Source: Luteimonas sp. FCS-9 (GTDB lineage: Bacteria; Pseudomonadota; Gammaproteobacteria; Xanthomonadales; Xanthomonadaceae). Taken from it: a stretch of 40,339 bases of DNA. This document shows, one piece after another, positions 29,787 to 38,572 of this stretch (position 1 is its first letter; each line of letters begins with the position of its first letter). Location of the stretch: the NCBI RefSeq assembly GCF_001014645.1, contig NZ_LASZ01000025.1, positions 1-40,339 of the forward strand. Reading direction: 5' to 3'. The notes below the pieces were generated by a model. The model searched no databases, was not told the DNA's origin, and saw nothing but the letters and a program-made list of their open reading frames with translations. Both the position numbers and the translations under genes were made by a program.

Positions 29787-30470
29787 TCAGCGCAGCAGGT
29801 CGCGCCAGAACACCGGCCCGAGCCCGGCCAGCTTGCGCAGGAAGTCCGCGAAGCTGTGGTAGCGCCCGGGGAAGCGCCGCTTGCGGACCATGAACTCGAC
29901 GGCGAAGAACCCGCCGATCACGCCGTAGTTGAGCACGTTGGCGAACCAGGACCACTGCTCGCGGGTGATCGGCCAGGGCGAGGCGATGCCCAGGCTCTCG
30001 AGCAGGCCGCCGGGGCTGGCGAGCAGCGCCAGCAGCAGGTTGGCCGCCGCCATCGCCACCAGCACCGCCGCCCAGGCCGCGGTCAGCGTCCGGGTGTAGC
30101 GCCGCAGCTCCGGGGCGATGTCCTGCACGGCGCCGCCCTCGATCCCGGCGACGATCCGGGTGATCAGCGGCTCGGTGCCGGGCCGCAGCGTCCGCGCGAA
30201 GATCCACGCGATCGCCAGCACGAACACCACCGGCACCAGCAGCAGCGGCAGCGCGACGTGGCCGGCGGCGTACAGCGCCCAGGCGCCCCAGGCGGCCAGC
30301 GGCAGCGCGGCGAACGCCCAGGGTCGCCGGTGCAGCAGCGGCTCGACCAGCAGCATCGCGATCAGCAGGCCCAGCGCGGCCAGCGCGCAGCCGTCGTGCT
30401 GCCACGCGCTGGCCAGGTGGGCGAGGACCGCGTAGCCCAGCGCCAGCAGCAGCTGCAGCAGCGCGATCAA
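29787..30470 (-). CDS. COG4648-type membrane protein of aryl-polyene clusters
   Basis: 227 residues with about five to six membrane segments (LIALLQLLLALGYAVLAHL, ALAALGLLIAMLLVEPLL, WAFAALPLAAWGAWALYAA, ALPLLLVPVVFVLAIAWIF, TLTAAWAAVLVAMAAANLLLALL), an amphipathic stretch with WSWFANVLNYGVIGGFF and a basic C-terminus. This is the uncharacterised integral membrane family constantly present in aryl-polyene and xanthomonadin clusters (ApeG type). The start is a TTG overlapping the ACP stop (TTGA); no ATG or GTG fits nearby because the frame upstream is out-of-family. Function unknown; possibly a membrane scaffold or ACP partner. Confidence 0.87.
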   Translation of the reverse strand: MIALLQLLLALGYAVLAHLASAWQHDGCALAALGLLIAMLLVEPLLHRRPWAFAALPLAAWGAWALYAAGHVALPLLLVPVVFVLAIAWIFARTLRPGTEPLITRIVAGIEGGAVQDIAPELRRYTRTLTAAWAAVLVAMAAANLLLALLASPGGLLESLGIASPWPITREQWSWFANVLNYGVIGGFFAVEFMVRKRRFPGRYHSFADFLRKLAGLGPVFWRDLLR

Positions 30471-30736
30471 GTGGTGCGGTGCTGCTCGACGTGGGCCGAC
30501 AGCGCCCGCAGCGAGGCGAAGATCCGGCGGTTCTCGTCGTTGTCCGAGCGCAGCTGGAAGCCGTAGCGCTTGCTCACCGCCAGCGCCAGTTCCAGCGCGT
30601 CGATCGAGTCCAGGCCCAGCCCGGCATTGAACAGCGGCGCCTCGGGATCGATGTCGCCCGGCTGGACGTCCTCCAGGTTCAGGCTCTCGACCAGCAGCTG
30701 CGCGAGCGCGCGCCCGGCCTCGTTTTGTGCGGACAT
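30467..30736 (-). CDS. Acyl carrier protein (pigment PKS)
   Basis: 89-residue phosphopantetheine-binding protein. Ser44 in GLGLDSIDALELAL is the attachment site for the 4'-phosphopantetheine arm that holds the growing polyene. The C-terminus (KRYGFQLRSDNDENRRIFASLRALSAHV) is typical of aryl-polyene ACPs rather than the fatty-acid AcpP. ATG 30736 is preceded by GGAAG at good distance; an ATG four codons upstream is also in frame. First gene of the long minus-strand operon, divergent from the FAD enzyme/xanB2 pair, with 132 bases between. Confidence 0.93.
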   Translation of the reverse strand: MSAQNEAGRALAQLLVESLNLEDVQPGDIDPEAPLFNAGLGLDSIDALELALAVSKRYGFQLRSDNDENRRIFASLRALSAHVEQHRTT

Positions 30737-30832
30737 GCAGGCTTCCATCGGTGGGCAGGCCGCCACGATCCGGCATCGGGCCGAGCGGCGCAAGCGCGGC
30801 GGGGCGCTGCGGGCCGCCGCACGGGCTTCCGC

Positions 30833-30838
30833 TATGAT
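30833..30838 (+). promoter_or_regulatory. Candidate -10 element for the FAD enzyme/xanB2 operon
   Basis: TATGAT, 30 bases before the ATG at 30869, within the 132-base divergent region 30737-30868. No strong -35 seen; the matching minus-strand promoter for the ACP operon could not be picked out. Confidence 0.35.
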
Positions 30839-30868
30839 GCGCGCCTGCACTTTCGACCGTTCTCCAGG

Positions 30869-32251
30869 ATGAGCCCCGCCCCGACCGTTGCCGCAGCCCC
30901 CGTCCCCGACGCCCTCGCCCGGCAGGTCGACGTGGTCGTGATCGGCGGTGGGCCGGCCGGCAGCACCGCCGCGGCCCTGCTCGCGCGTGCCGGCCACCAG
31001 GTGGTCGTGCTGGAGAAGGACGCCCACCCCCGGTTCCACATCGGCGAGTCGCTGCTGCCGATGAACATGCCGATCCTCGAGGAGCTGGGCGTGCTCGACC
31101 AGGTCCGCGCGATCGGCGTGCACAAGGCGGGGGCCGACTTCCCGCTGCCGGGCGATGCCGGCGGCAGCCACGTGTTCCGCTTCACCCGCGCGCTCGACCC
31201 GCGCCACGACTACGCGGTGCACGTGCGCCGCGACCAGTTCGACCAGCTGCTGTTCGAGCACGCGCGCGCCTGCGGCGCCGACGTGCGCGAACGCACGCGT
31301 GCGGTACACGTGGCCTTCGGCGCCGACGGCCGGCCCGATCGGGTCGACGCGGTCGCCGCCGACGGCAGCGCGCTCGCGCTGCGCCCGCGCTACCTGATCG
31401 ACGCCAGCGGCCGCGACACGATGGTCGCGTCGCAGCGCCGCTTCAAGCGCAGGAATCCCGCGCACCAGTCCGCCGCGCTGTTCAGCCATTTCCGCGGCGT
31501 CGCCCGCCAGCCCGGTGCCGACGCCGGCAACATCACGATCGCGCGCTTCGAGCACGGCTGGTTCTGGCTGATCCCGCTGCCCGACGACGTGATGAGCGTG
31601 GGCGCGGTGTGCCTGCCCGAGTACCTGCGCCAGCGCAGCGCCGACGGCGGCCGCATCGACAACGAGACCCTGTTGATGCGCACGCTCGAGGCCAACCCGG
31701 CGGTGCGCGCGCGCATGCGCGGCGCCGAGCGCATCGCCCCGGTCCACGCGACCGGCAACTATTCGTACGCGTCCACGCGCATGGCCGGGCCGGGCTGGAT
31801 CCTCATCGGCGATGCATACGCGTTCGTCGACCCGATCTTCTCGTCCGGGGTCTATCTGGCGATGGACGGCGCCCGCCGGGCCGCCGCGCTGGTCGACGCG
31901 TCGCTGCGCGCGCCCGCGCGCGAGGCCGGGCTGCAGCGCGCGATGCAGGCGCGGCTCGAGCGCGGGCTGCGGCATTTCACGTGGTTCATCTATCGCTTCA
32001 ACACGCCGGTCATGCAGCGGCTGTTCTCGGCGCCCCGCAACGATCTGCAACTGGAGCAAGCGGTGATCTCGATGCTGGCCGGAGACGTCTTCGACAATGC
32101 CGCGGTGCGCTGGCGGCTGTACGTGTTCCGCCTGATCTACGCGCTCAACGCGATCGCGATCGCGCCGCAGGCGCTGCGCGGCTGGCGCACGCGGCGGCGT
32201 CAGGCGCGCGTCGCCTTCCGCGGCGACACGCTGCACGGAGGCAACCCGTGA
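30869..32251 (+). CDS. FAD-dependent oxidoreductase of the tryptophan-halogenase group (pigment cluster)
   Basis: 460 residues. FAD-binding VVIGGGPAGSTAA (GxGxxG at 26-31), HIGESLLP (57-64), the halogenase WxWxIP as HGWFWLIP (residues 231-236), and a late FAD segment GPGWILIGDAYAFVDP. Lys86 in VHKAGADF sits where flavin halogenases place the Lys that handles hypohalous acid, so this is the better of the two halogenase candidates in the window; geranylgeranyl-reductase-like enzymes share the fold and are an alternative. Since xanthomonadins are brominated aryl polyenes, bromination of the ring is a reasonable hypothesis. Its stop overlaps the GTG start of xanB2 (GTGA), coupling the two. Confidence 0.9.
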   Translation: MSPAPTVAAAPVPDALARQVDVVVIGGGPAGSTAAALLARAGHQVVVLEKDAHPRFHIGESLLPMNMPILEELGVLDQVRAIGVHKAGADFPLPGDAGGSHVFRFTRALDPRHDYAVHVRRDQFDQLLFEHARACGADVRERTRAVHVAFGADGRPDRVDAVAADGSALALRPRYLIDASGRDTMVASQRRFKRRNPAHQSAALFSHFRGVARQPGADAGNITIARFEHGWFWLIPLPDDVMSVGAVCLPEYLRQRSADGGRIDNETLLMRTLEANPAVRARMRGAERIAPVHATGNYSYASTRMAGPGWILIGDAYAFVDPIFSSGVYLAMDGARRAAALVDASLRAPAREAGLQRAMQARLERGLRHFTWFIYRFNTPVMQRLFSAPRNDLQLEQAVISMLAGDVFDNAAVRWRLYVFRLIYALNAIAIAPQALRGWRTRRRQARVAFRGDTLHGGNP

Positions 32252-33279
32252 GCGTTCCTGCGCCGCTGCCGCCGCAGCCGTTGCCGCGGCTGCGCGTGGA
32301 GTACGTGCACGGCCAGGACCCGGCGCGGCTGCTGGCCCAGCCCGACGTGCTCGCTGCGTTCGGCTTCGGCGACGGCGCGCCGCGGATCGACGACCCGCGC
32401 TGGTTGCGCGTGCCGCTGCAGCCGCACGGCGCTGCGCCGGTCGAGGTCTGGCACGCGCATGCGCCGGTGCGCAGCGGGCGCGACGGCGAGATCGCCTGGT
32501 CGACCGACGGCGAACTGCTGTTCGGCGCGATCGAGGTCGACGAGCCCGCCGGCCACACCGGCGACGGCGACCACAGCGGCATCCTGCTGGCCGCCGAGCA
32601 CGCCTACCGCCAGCTCACGCGCTTCGTCGAGGCCGGTGACCATCCGCACCTGCTGCGGATCTGGAACTACCTCGACGCGATCACCCAGGGCGACGGCGAC
32701 GCGGAGCGCTACCGCCAGTTCTGCATCGGCCGCGCCCGCGGCCTGGGCAGTTTCGACACCTCGCATCTGCCGGCCGCGACCGCGATCGGCCGCTGCGACG
32801 CCGCGCGCACGATCCAGATCTACTGGCTGGCCGCGCGCGTGCCGGGCACGCCGGTGGAGAACCCGCGCCAGGTCAGCGCCTACCGCTATCCGCGCCAGTA
32901 CGGGCCGCAGGCGCCGAGCTTCGCGCGCGCGATGCTGCCGCCCGACGACAGCCCGATGCCGCTGATGCTCTCGGGCACGGCCAGCGTCGTCGGCCACGCC
33001 TCGCTGCACGAGGGCGAGCTGCTGGCCCAGCTCGACGAGACGTTCGCCAACTTCGACGCGCTGATCGGATCGGCGCGCCAGCGCCGCCCGGCGCTGCCGG
33101 CGGCGTTCGGCGCCGGCTCGCGGCTGAAGGTCTACGTGCGCGATACCGAGGATCTGCCGGTCGTGGCCGACGCGCTCGAGGCCCGCTTCGGCGACGACGT
33201 GCCGCGCGTGGTGCTGCACGCGGCGATCTGCCGGCGCGAACTGGCGGTCGAGATCGACGGCGTCCACGACATCGGCTGA
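32248..33279 (+). CDS. xanB2: Chorismatase, 3-/4-hydroxybenzoate synthase XanB2
   Basis: 343-residue chorismatase with the YjgF-like trimeric fold, converting chorismate to 3-hydroxybenzoate (xanthomonadin starter and diffusible factor) and 4-hydroxybenzoate (ubiquinone precursor), as established for XanB2 of Xanthomonas. Recognised by VRSGRDGEIAWSTDGELLFG, HLLRIWNYLDAIT, RYRQFCIGRARGLG, the Tyr/Arg-rich VSAYRYPRQYGPQ, LMLSGTASVVGH, and the C-terminal CRRELAVEIDG. Cys328 and Glu335 stand seven apart, as in the 3-hydroxybenzoate-forming Hyg5 type (from memory, C327/E334). The start is GTG at 32248 behind GGAGG, overlapping the FAD-enzyme stop. hemB follows 69 bases later. Confidence 0.94.
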   Translation: MSVPAPLPPQPLPRLRVEYVHGQDPARLLAQPDVLAAFGFGDGAPRIDDPRWLRVPLQPHGAAPVEVWHAHAPVRSGRDGEIAWSTDGELLFGAIEVDEPAGHTGDGDHSGILLAAEHAYRQLTRFVEAGDHPHLLRIWNYLDAITQGDGDAERYRQFCIGRARGLGSFDTSHLPAATAIGRCDAARTIQIYWLAARVPGTPVENPRQVSAYRYPRQYGPQAPSFARAMLPPDDSPMPLMLSGTASVVGHASLHEGELLAQLDETFANFDALIGSARQRRPALPAAFGAGSRLKVYVRDTEDLPVVADALEARFGDDVPRVVLHAAICRRELAVEIDGVHDIG

Positions 33280-33336
33280 GCGCGCCGATCGCGCGGCTGC
33301 GACCCGGTGTCGCAGGGCCCGCGCCGGGGGCGGGCG

Positions 33337-34338
<1,002 letters not shown>

Positions 34339-34350
34339 TCCCCTGCGCCG

Positions 34351-34374
34351 GCCTCCCCCGCGGACGGGGGAGGC
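34351..34374. repeat. CCTCCCCCG hairpin, diverged copy, between convergent genes
   Basis: GCCTCCCCCG, loop CGGA, CGGGGGAGGC: a perfect 10-base stem, 12 bases after the hemB stop and 9 before the end of the subtilase gene on the other strand. Same family as the two copies near 5160-5246. Placement suits a bidirectional terminator, although no U-run is present. Confidence 0.65.
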
Positions 34375-34383
34375 GGCGTTGCC

Positions 34384-36849
34384 TCAGTTGGCCTGACGGG
34401 CCACCGCGACCGGAAGCGTCAGCGGCGTGCGCTGCGGACCCAGCGCGCCACCGACCGGCTCGAGCGTGACCTGCCCGAAGCGCCAGCTGCCGTCGGCCGG
34501 CAGGCTGCGCGCATCGACCGTGATCCGCACGCTGACGCTGGCGCCGGCCGGCACCCGCAGCTGCGCGGGCACGGCCGTCGCCGCGACGCCGTCGAAGCGC
34601 ACCCGCCAGGTCGAGGCCGTGGCGTGCGGATTGCGGAACGTGCGCACGAAGCTGCAGGTGGTCTGGCAGTTGCGGTTGGCCAAGCCCGGCTGGTTGAGGT
34701 TGACGACGTCGCCGCCCTGCGCCGGATTGGCCGCCAGGTAGCGCGCGCCGGTCTCGTGCATCACCAGGCCGGCCTCGGCCGCGCGGTCGACGCGGATGCG
34801 GCCGCTGCCGCGGTCGAACGGCGTGCCCGGCGTGACCTCGTCCTCGGTGTACACCAGGGTCTTGGCGGTCAGCGCCAGCGCCGACTTGATCTCGGGCACC
34901 GACCAGTCCGGCCGCGCCTGGCGCAGCAGCGCGGCGGCACCGGCGTGGTGCGGCGAGGCCATCGAGGTGCCGTTCATCAGGCCCAGCGCGTTCTCGTACC
35001 CGGTGATGGTCTCGCCGGCCACCGTGGCCAGGATCGACACGCCGGGCGCGACCAGGTCGGGCTTGAGCAGGTTGAAGGTGCCGGCCGGACCGCGCGAGCT
35101 GAAGTCGCCGAGCGCATCGGGCACGTTGGGCGTGGGCAGCGGCGGGTAGCCGATCCCGGCGGTGGCATCGGGCCGCGTCGCCGCGAAGTCGCGCAGCGCG
35201 TCGCCCTCGGCCTGGGTCACCGAGAACACCGGCACCGTCGCGCCCGGCACCGACGGCACCAGCCCGCCCGGGGCGTTGTTGGCGATCAGCACCGCGACCG
35301 CGCCGGCCGCTGCCGCGTTGGCGGCCTTGTCGGCGAACGGGCAGGTGCCGCGGCGCACGACCGCGATCGCGTTCTGGAACGTGCCCGGGGCATAGGCGGT
35401 GCAGCCGTCGGCGCCGCCGTCGATGCCGGCGCTGACGCGCAGCCGCGTCGTGCCCGGGATCGTCGTGGTGTGCGGCGTGCCGCCGCTGCCCTCGGTCAGC
35501 AGCACCAGCGACAGCGGCTCGGGCACCGGCGCCGGACCGGTGACCTGCAGCGGGGCCGCGAACACGCCGCGGCCGTGCTGGGCCGCGCCGGTCGAGGCGA
35601 CCCAGGGCTCGAGGTGGCCCATGCTGTTGGCCGCCGGGCCGCTGTTGCCGGCCGAGGCCGCGACGTAGATGCCGGCCTCGCTCGCCGACAGGAACGCCAG
35701 CGAGACCGCCTCGCTCCACGGCTGGCCGCCGCCGCCGACCGAGTAGTTGATGACGTCGACGATGCCGTCGGCGATCGCCTGCTCGACCGCCGCGACGGCC
35801 GAGACGTTCGGACACAGGCCCAGGCCGTCCGACAGCCGCGTGTAGCAGATGTCGAAGGCGACGATGTTCGCGCGCGGCGCCACGCCGGAGATCGCGCGCG
35901 AGTTGCCGCTGAAGACCACGTTGCGGCGGTTGCCGGCGGCCGTGGATGCGACATGGCTGCCGTGGCTGTTGGTGTCGCCGAAACCGGGCTCCTCGCGGAT
36001 GCCTTCGCGGCCGCAGGTCAGCCCCGGCGCCTCGCAGACGAAGTCGTAGCCGCCGATGAGCTTGTCGTTGCAGCGGCCGGCATCGATGCCGCCGGGCGCG
36101 CAGGTGCCCAGGTACGTGCCGCTGCCGAGCGGGTTGACGTGGACGTAGCCGTCGACCGGGTCGACCGCGGAGAACGACGGCGCGCCGAAGTTGATGCCCG
36201 AGTCGAGGATGCCCACGACCACGCCCTCGCCCTGCAGCGCCCCCAGGCCCCCGATCGTCCCGTTCCACAGTGCCGGCGCGCCGATCAGGCCGGGCCCGGT
36301 GTCGGTGTCGAGCGCGTACTCGCGATAGGGCTCGACGAAGCGCACGTCGCTGCGCGCGGCGACCTTCGCCGCCTCGGCGGGCGCGAGTTCGACGACCAGG
36401 CCGTTGATCGCGTGCTGCATCCGGCGCTCGACCCGCAGCGGCCGGCCGAGATCCAGCGCGATGCCGCTCTCGACCTCGCGCTGGCGGCGCTGCAGGTAGC
36501 CGACGTAGCTGCGCGCCGGGGCGCTGCGCACGTCCAGGCGCTGGGTGTCGCGACGCTTGGCCGGGGCGGCGAGCCCGGCGACGCCGCCTGCGTAGCCGGC
36601 GAGCGCCGGGTCGTCGAGCACGACGATGTAGCGGCCGGGGTCCTGCGCGACGGGCGCCGCAGACGGCCCCCGCGGCGCGGCGGCCGCGGCGACGGGGGCG
36701 GCGCCGAGCAGCGCGCCGACGCCCTGCCGGGCCGAGTCGATGGCCTGCCGGGCGGCGGGTGCCGTGGACGGCAGCACGGTACTGGCCGCCGCGACGGCGA
36801 CGGCGCCGAGCAGGACCGAGGCCCCGCCGATGGTGCGGATACGTGACAT
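34384..36849 (-). CDS. S8 family serine protease (subtilase) with propeptide and PA domain
   Basis: 821-residue secreted subtilisin-like protease. Order: hydrophobic signal (about 8-28), inhibitor propeptide ([16 protein letters not shown] to [10 protein letters not shown], about 75-185), then the peptidase with Asp216 (GILDSG), His296 ([10 protein letters not shown]), oxyanion Asn in SAGNSGP, and Ser629 ([12 protein letters not shown]). A protease-associated (PA) domain is inserted at about 430-560 ([30 protein letters not shown]). The C-terminal ~130 residues form a fibronectin-III-like beta domain. Start ATG 36849 has GAGGGGAG upstream. It probably degrades proteins outside the cell; a flanking region of 258 bases separates it from the divergent aroE. 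Cysteine pairs (e.g. in [11 protein letters not shown]) suggest disulfides. Confidence 0.95.
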   Translation of the reverse strand: MSRIRTIGGASVLLGAVAVAAASTVLPSTAPAARQAIDSARQGVGALLGAAPVAAAAAPRGPSAAPVAQDPGRYIVVLDDPALAGYAGGVAGLAAPAKRRDTQRLDVRSAPARSYVGYLQRRQREVESGIALDLGRPLRVERRMQHAINGLVVELAPAEAAKVAARSDVRFVEPYREYALDTDTGPGLIGAPALWNGTIGGLGALQGEGVVVGILDSGINFGAPSFSAVDPVDGYVHVNPLGSGTYLGTCAPGGIDAGRCNDKLIGGYDFVCEAPGLTCGREGIREEPGFGDTNSHGSHVASTAAGNRRNVVFSGNSRAISGVAPRANIVAFDICYTRLSDGLGLCPNVSAVAAVEQAIADGIVDVINYSVGGGGQPWSEAVSLAFLSASEAGIYVAASAGNSGPAANSMGHLEPWVASTGAAQHGRGVFAAPLQVTGPAPVPEPLSLVLLTEGSGGTPHTTTIPGTTRLRVSAGIDGGADGCTAYAPGTFQNAIAVVRRGTCPFADKAANAAAAGAVAVLIANNAPGGLVPSVPGATVPVFSVTQAEGDALRDFAATRPDATAGIGYPPLPTPNVPDALGDFSSRGPAGTFNLLKPDLVAPGVSILATVAGETITGYENALGLMNGTSMASPHHAGAAALLRQARPDWSVPEIKSALALTAKTLVYTEDEVTPGTPFDRGSGRIRVDRAAEAGLVMHETGARYLAANPAQGGDVVNLNQPGLANRNCQTTCSFVRTFRNPHATASTWRVRFDGVAATAVPAQLRVPAGASVSVRITVDARSLPADGSWRFGQVTLEPVGGALGPQRTPLTLPVAVARQAN

Positions 36850-37061
36850 GCGAAAGACTCCCCTCTTCAGATGACGGTGTTCCACCGGGTGCACGCCGGG
36901 CGCGTGCGGCTTCGCTGCCGTCCCCGCCCGACCATGTCGCTGCCGCCGCGTTCCCCCTGGCCCGCCGCGTCGCACTGCGTCCGGCTCCGTGTATACCGCG
37001 TCCGGGCCGTGCCCGCATCCCCCGGGGGCTGGCCGGATCGCCACGTCCGCGCGCTGCCCGC

Positions 37062-37067
37062 TAGACT
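37062..37067 (+). promoter_or_regulatory. Candidate -10 element for aroE
   Basis: TAGACT, 40 bases before the aroE ATG at 37108; same word as before the glutathione transferase gene (CTAGACTCG in both). Confidence 0.35.
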
Positions 37068-37107
37068 CGTGCCGCGCCGGTCGGGCGCGCCGTCGCCCGG
37101 AGTCGCC

Positions 37108-37956
37108 ATGTCGCGCAGTGCCCGTTACGCCGTCTTCGGCCATCCGGTCGCCCATTCACTGTCGCCGCGCATCCACGCCGCGTTCGGCGACCAGACCGGT
37201 ATCGCGGTCGACTATGCCGCGATCGATGCCGCGCCCGGCGCCTTCGCCGACGCGCCCGCGGACTTCGCCGGTTCGGGCGGGGATGGCGCCAACGTGACGC
37301 TGCCGCACAAGGAGGCCGCGTTCGCGCTGGCGAACACGCGGTCGGACCGGGCGCAGCGCGCCGGTGCCGTCAACACGCTGGTGCGCCGCGGCGGGACCTG
37401 GCACGGCGACAACACCGACGGCGCGGGCCTGGTCCGCGACCTGACCGACCGCCACGGGCTCGACCGGCGCGGCCGGCGCACGCTGCTGATCGGCGCCGGT
37501 GGCGCGGCAAGGGGTGTCGCCGGGGCGCTGCTGGACGCCGGCGTCGACGGCCTGACGATCGTCAACCGCACCCCCGAGCGCGCCGACGCGCTGGCCGACG
37601 CGCTCGGCGAGCCCGGCCGCGTGCATCCGCGCTACCTGGAGCGGGTCGGCGAGTCGGGCGAGTTCGACCTGATCGTCAACGCCACCTCGGCCGGCCGCGG
37701 CGGCGCAGTCCCCGCACTGCCGCGCGCGCTGGTGGGCATGCGCACCGCGGCCGTCGACCTCAACTACGGCGAGGCCTCGGTGCCGTTCCTGGCCTGGGCC
37801 CGCGCCCACGGCGTGCGCGAGGCGATCGACGGGCTCGGCATGCTGGTCGAGCAGGCCGCCGAGAGCTTCGCGCTGTGGCACGGCGTGCGGCCGGAAACCG
37901 ACCCGGTGTTCGACGCACTGCAGGCGCGCAACGCCGCGCTGGTCAGCGCGGACTGA
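37108..37956 (+). CDS. aroE: Shikimate dehydrogenase
   Basis: 282-residue NADPH-dependent enzyme reducing 3-dehydroshikimate to shikimate, step four of the shikimate pathway that leads to chorismate. Substrate domain: [11 protein letters not shown], catalytic Lys68 in [13 protein letters not shown] and [10 protein letters not shown] (the Asp binds shikimate). Nucleotide domain: [15 protein letters not shown] with the NRT loop ([10 protein letters not shown]) that recognises the phosphate of NADPH. C-terminal [19 protein letters not shown] closes the site. It heads a small operon with the next two genes (10- and 11-base gaps). Chorismate made through this pathway is the substrate of XanB2 encoded 4 kb away. 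Confidence 0.97.
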   Translation: MSRSARYAVFGHPVAHSLSPRIHAAFGDQTGIAVDYAAIDAAPGAFADAPADFAGSGGDGANVTLPHKEAAFALANTRSDRAQRAGAVNTLVRRGGTWHGDNTDGAGLVRDLTDRHGLDRRGRRTLLIGAGGAARGVAGALLDAGVDGLTIVNRTPERADALADALGEPGRVHPRYLERVGESGEFDLIVNATSAGRGGAVPALPRALVGMRTAAVDLNYGEASVPFLAWARAHGVREAIDGLGMLVEQAAESFALWHGVRPETDPVFDALQARNAALVSAD

Positions 37957-37966
37957 GGGCCGGACG

Positions 37967-38302
37967 ATGAACGCCGACGACCTGCTGATGCTGCTCCTCG
38001 GCCAGCTCCCGGGCCGGCTGCCGCTGCTGATCGCTCTCGTCGTGGCGGTGGCGATGGTGCTGCGCCACCGCGCCGCCGACCCGGTCCCCGGCCGCCTGGC
38101 GCTGTGGGGCTTCGGGCTGATGCTGGCCGCCCAGCTGCTCGGCCTGTTCCTCTACCCGATGCTGCAGGCCTACATCTTCGGCGCGGGCCTGCCGCTGGGC
38201 GGCATGCGCATGCTTCACGCGGTCGCCGGACTGGGCCTGGCCGTCGTCGAGGCCGCCGCGCTGGTGCTGCTGGCGCTGGCGGTCGTGCGCCGGTCCCGCT
38301 GA
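37967..38302 (+). CDS. Small integral membrane protein of unknown function
   Basis: 111 residues with three likely membrane helices: about 19-33 (PLLIALVVAVAMVL), 45-65 (LALWGFGLMLAAQLLGLFLYPM) and 82-107 (HAVAGLGLAVVEAAALVLLALAVV), ending in a basic tail RRSR that should stay in the cytoplasm. No known domain recognised and no catalytic motif. It starts 10 bases after the aroE stop with GAGGG before the ATG and is followed 11 bases later by ykgJ, so all three should be on one transcript. Confidence 0.82.
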   Translation: MNADDLLMLLLGQLPGRLPLLIALVVAVAMVLRHRAADPVPGRLALWGFGLMLAAQLLGLFLYPMLQAYIFGAGLPLGGMRMLHAVAGLGLAVVEAAALVLLALAVVRRSR

Positions 38303-38313
38303 GCGCCGCGTCA

Positions 38314-38568
38314 ATGGACTGCCGTCCGGCCTGCGCTGCGTGCTGCATCGCGCCGTCGATCACCTCGCCGATCCCCGGCATGCCGCAGGGCAAGCCGGCC
38401 GGCGTGCGCTGCGTGCAGCTCGACGACGCGCTGCGCTGCCGGCTGTTCGGCCGCCCCGAGCGACCCGGGTTCTGCGCCTCGCTGCGCCCGGCCGACGACA
38501 TGTGCGGCAGCTCGCGCGCCGCGGCGTTCGCGCTGCTCGACCGGCTCGAGCGCGCGACCTCCCCCTGA
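38314..38568 (+). CDS. ykgJ: YkgJ family cysteine cluster protein
   Basis: 84-residue protein of the YkgJ/YcgN zinc- or iron-binding cysteine cluster family. Cysteines are arranged CRPACAACC near the start, then RCVQLDD, RCRLF, FCASL and MCG, matching the family pattern closely, including SITSPIPGMPQGKPAG. The bound metal and biological role are not established. Last gene of the aroE operon. Its stop is four bases from the stop of the antiporter gene on the other strand, so there is no room for a separate terminator between them. Confidence 0.93.
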   Translation: MDCRPACAACCIAPSITSPIPGMPQGKPAGVRCVQLDDALRCRLFGRPERPGFCASLRPADDMCGSSRAAAFALLDRLERATSP

Positions 38569-38572
38569 GCCG

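Noticed and set aside
29787..30776. Longer reading of the COG4648 gene beginning at 30776.
   Set aside because: The first 100 residues are antisense-like Arg/Gly/Pro-rich text overlapping the entire ACP gene. The membrane protein begins at the TTG at 30470.
36992..36997. TATACA-like -10 for the subtilase on the minus strand.
   Set aside because: No -35 and a 140-base leader; support is too weak to list as a feature.
36850..37107. Coding potential of the in-frame extension upstream of aroE (start 36871).
   Set aside because: The extension is Arg/Pro-rich and AroE homology starts at 37108. The region better fits a divergent promoter region.
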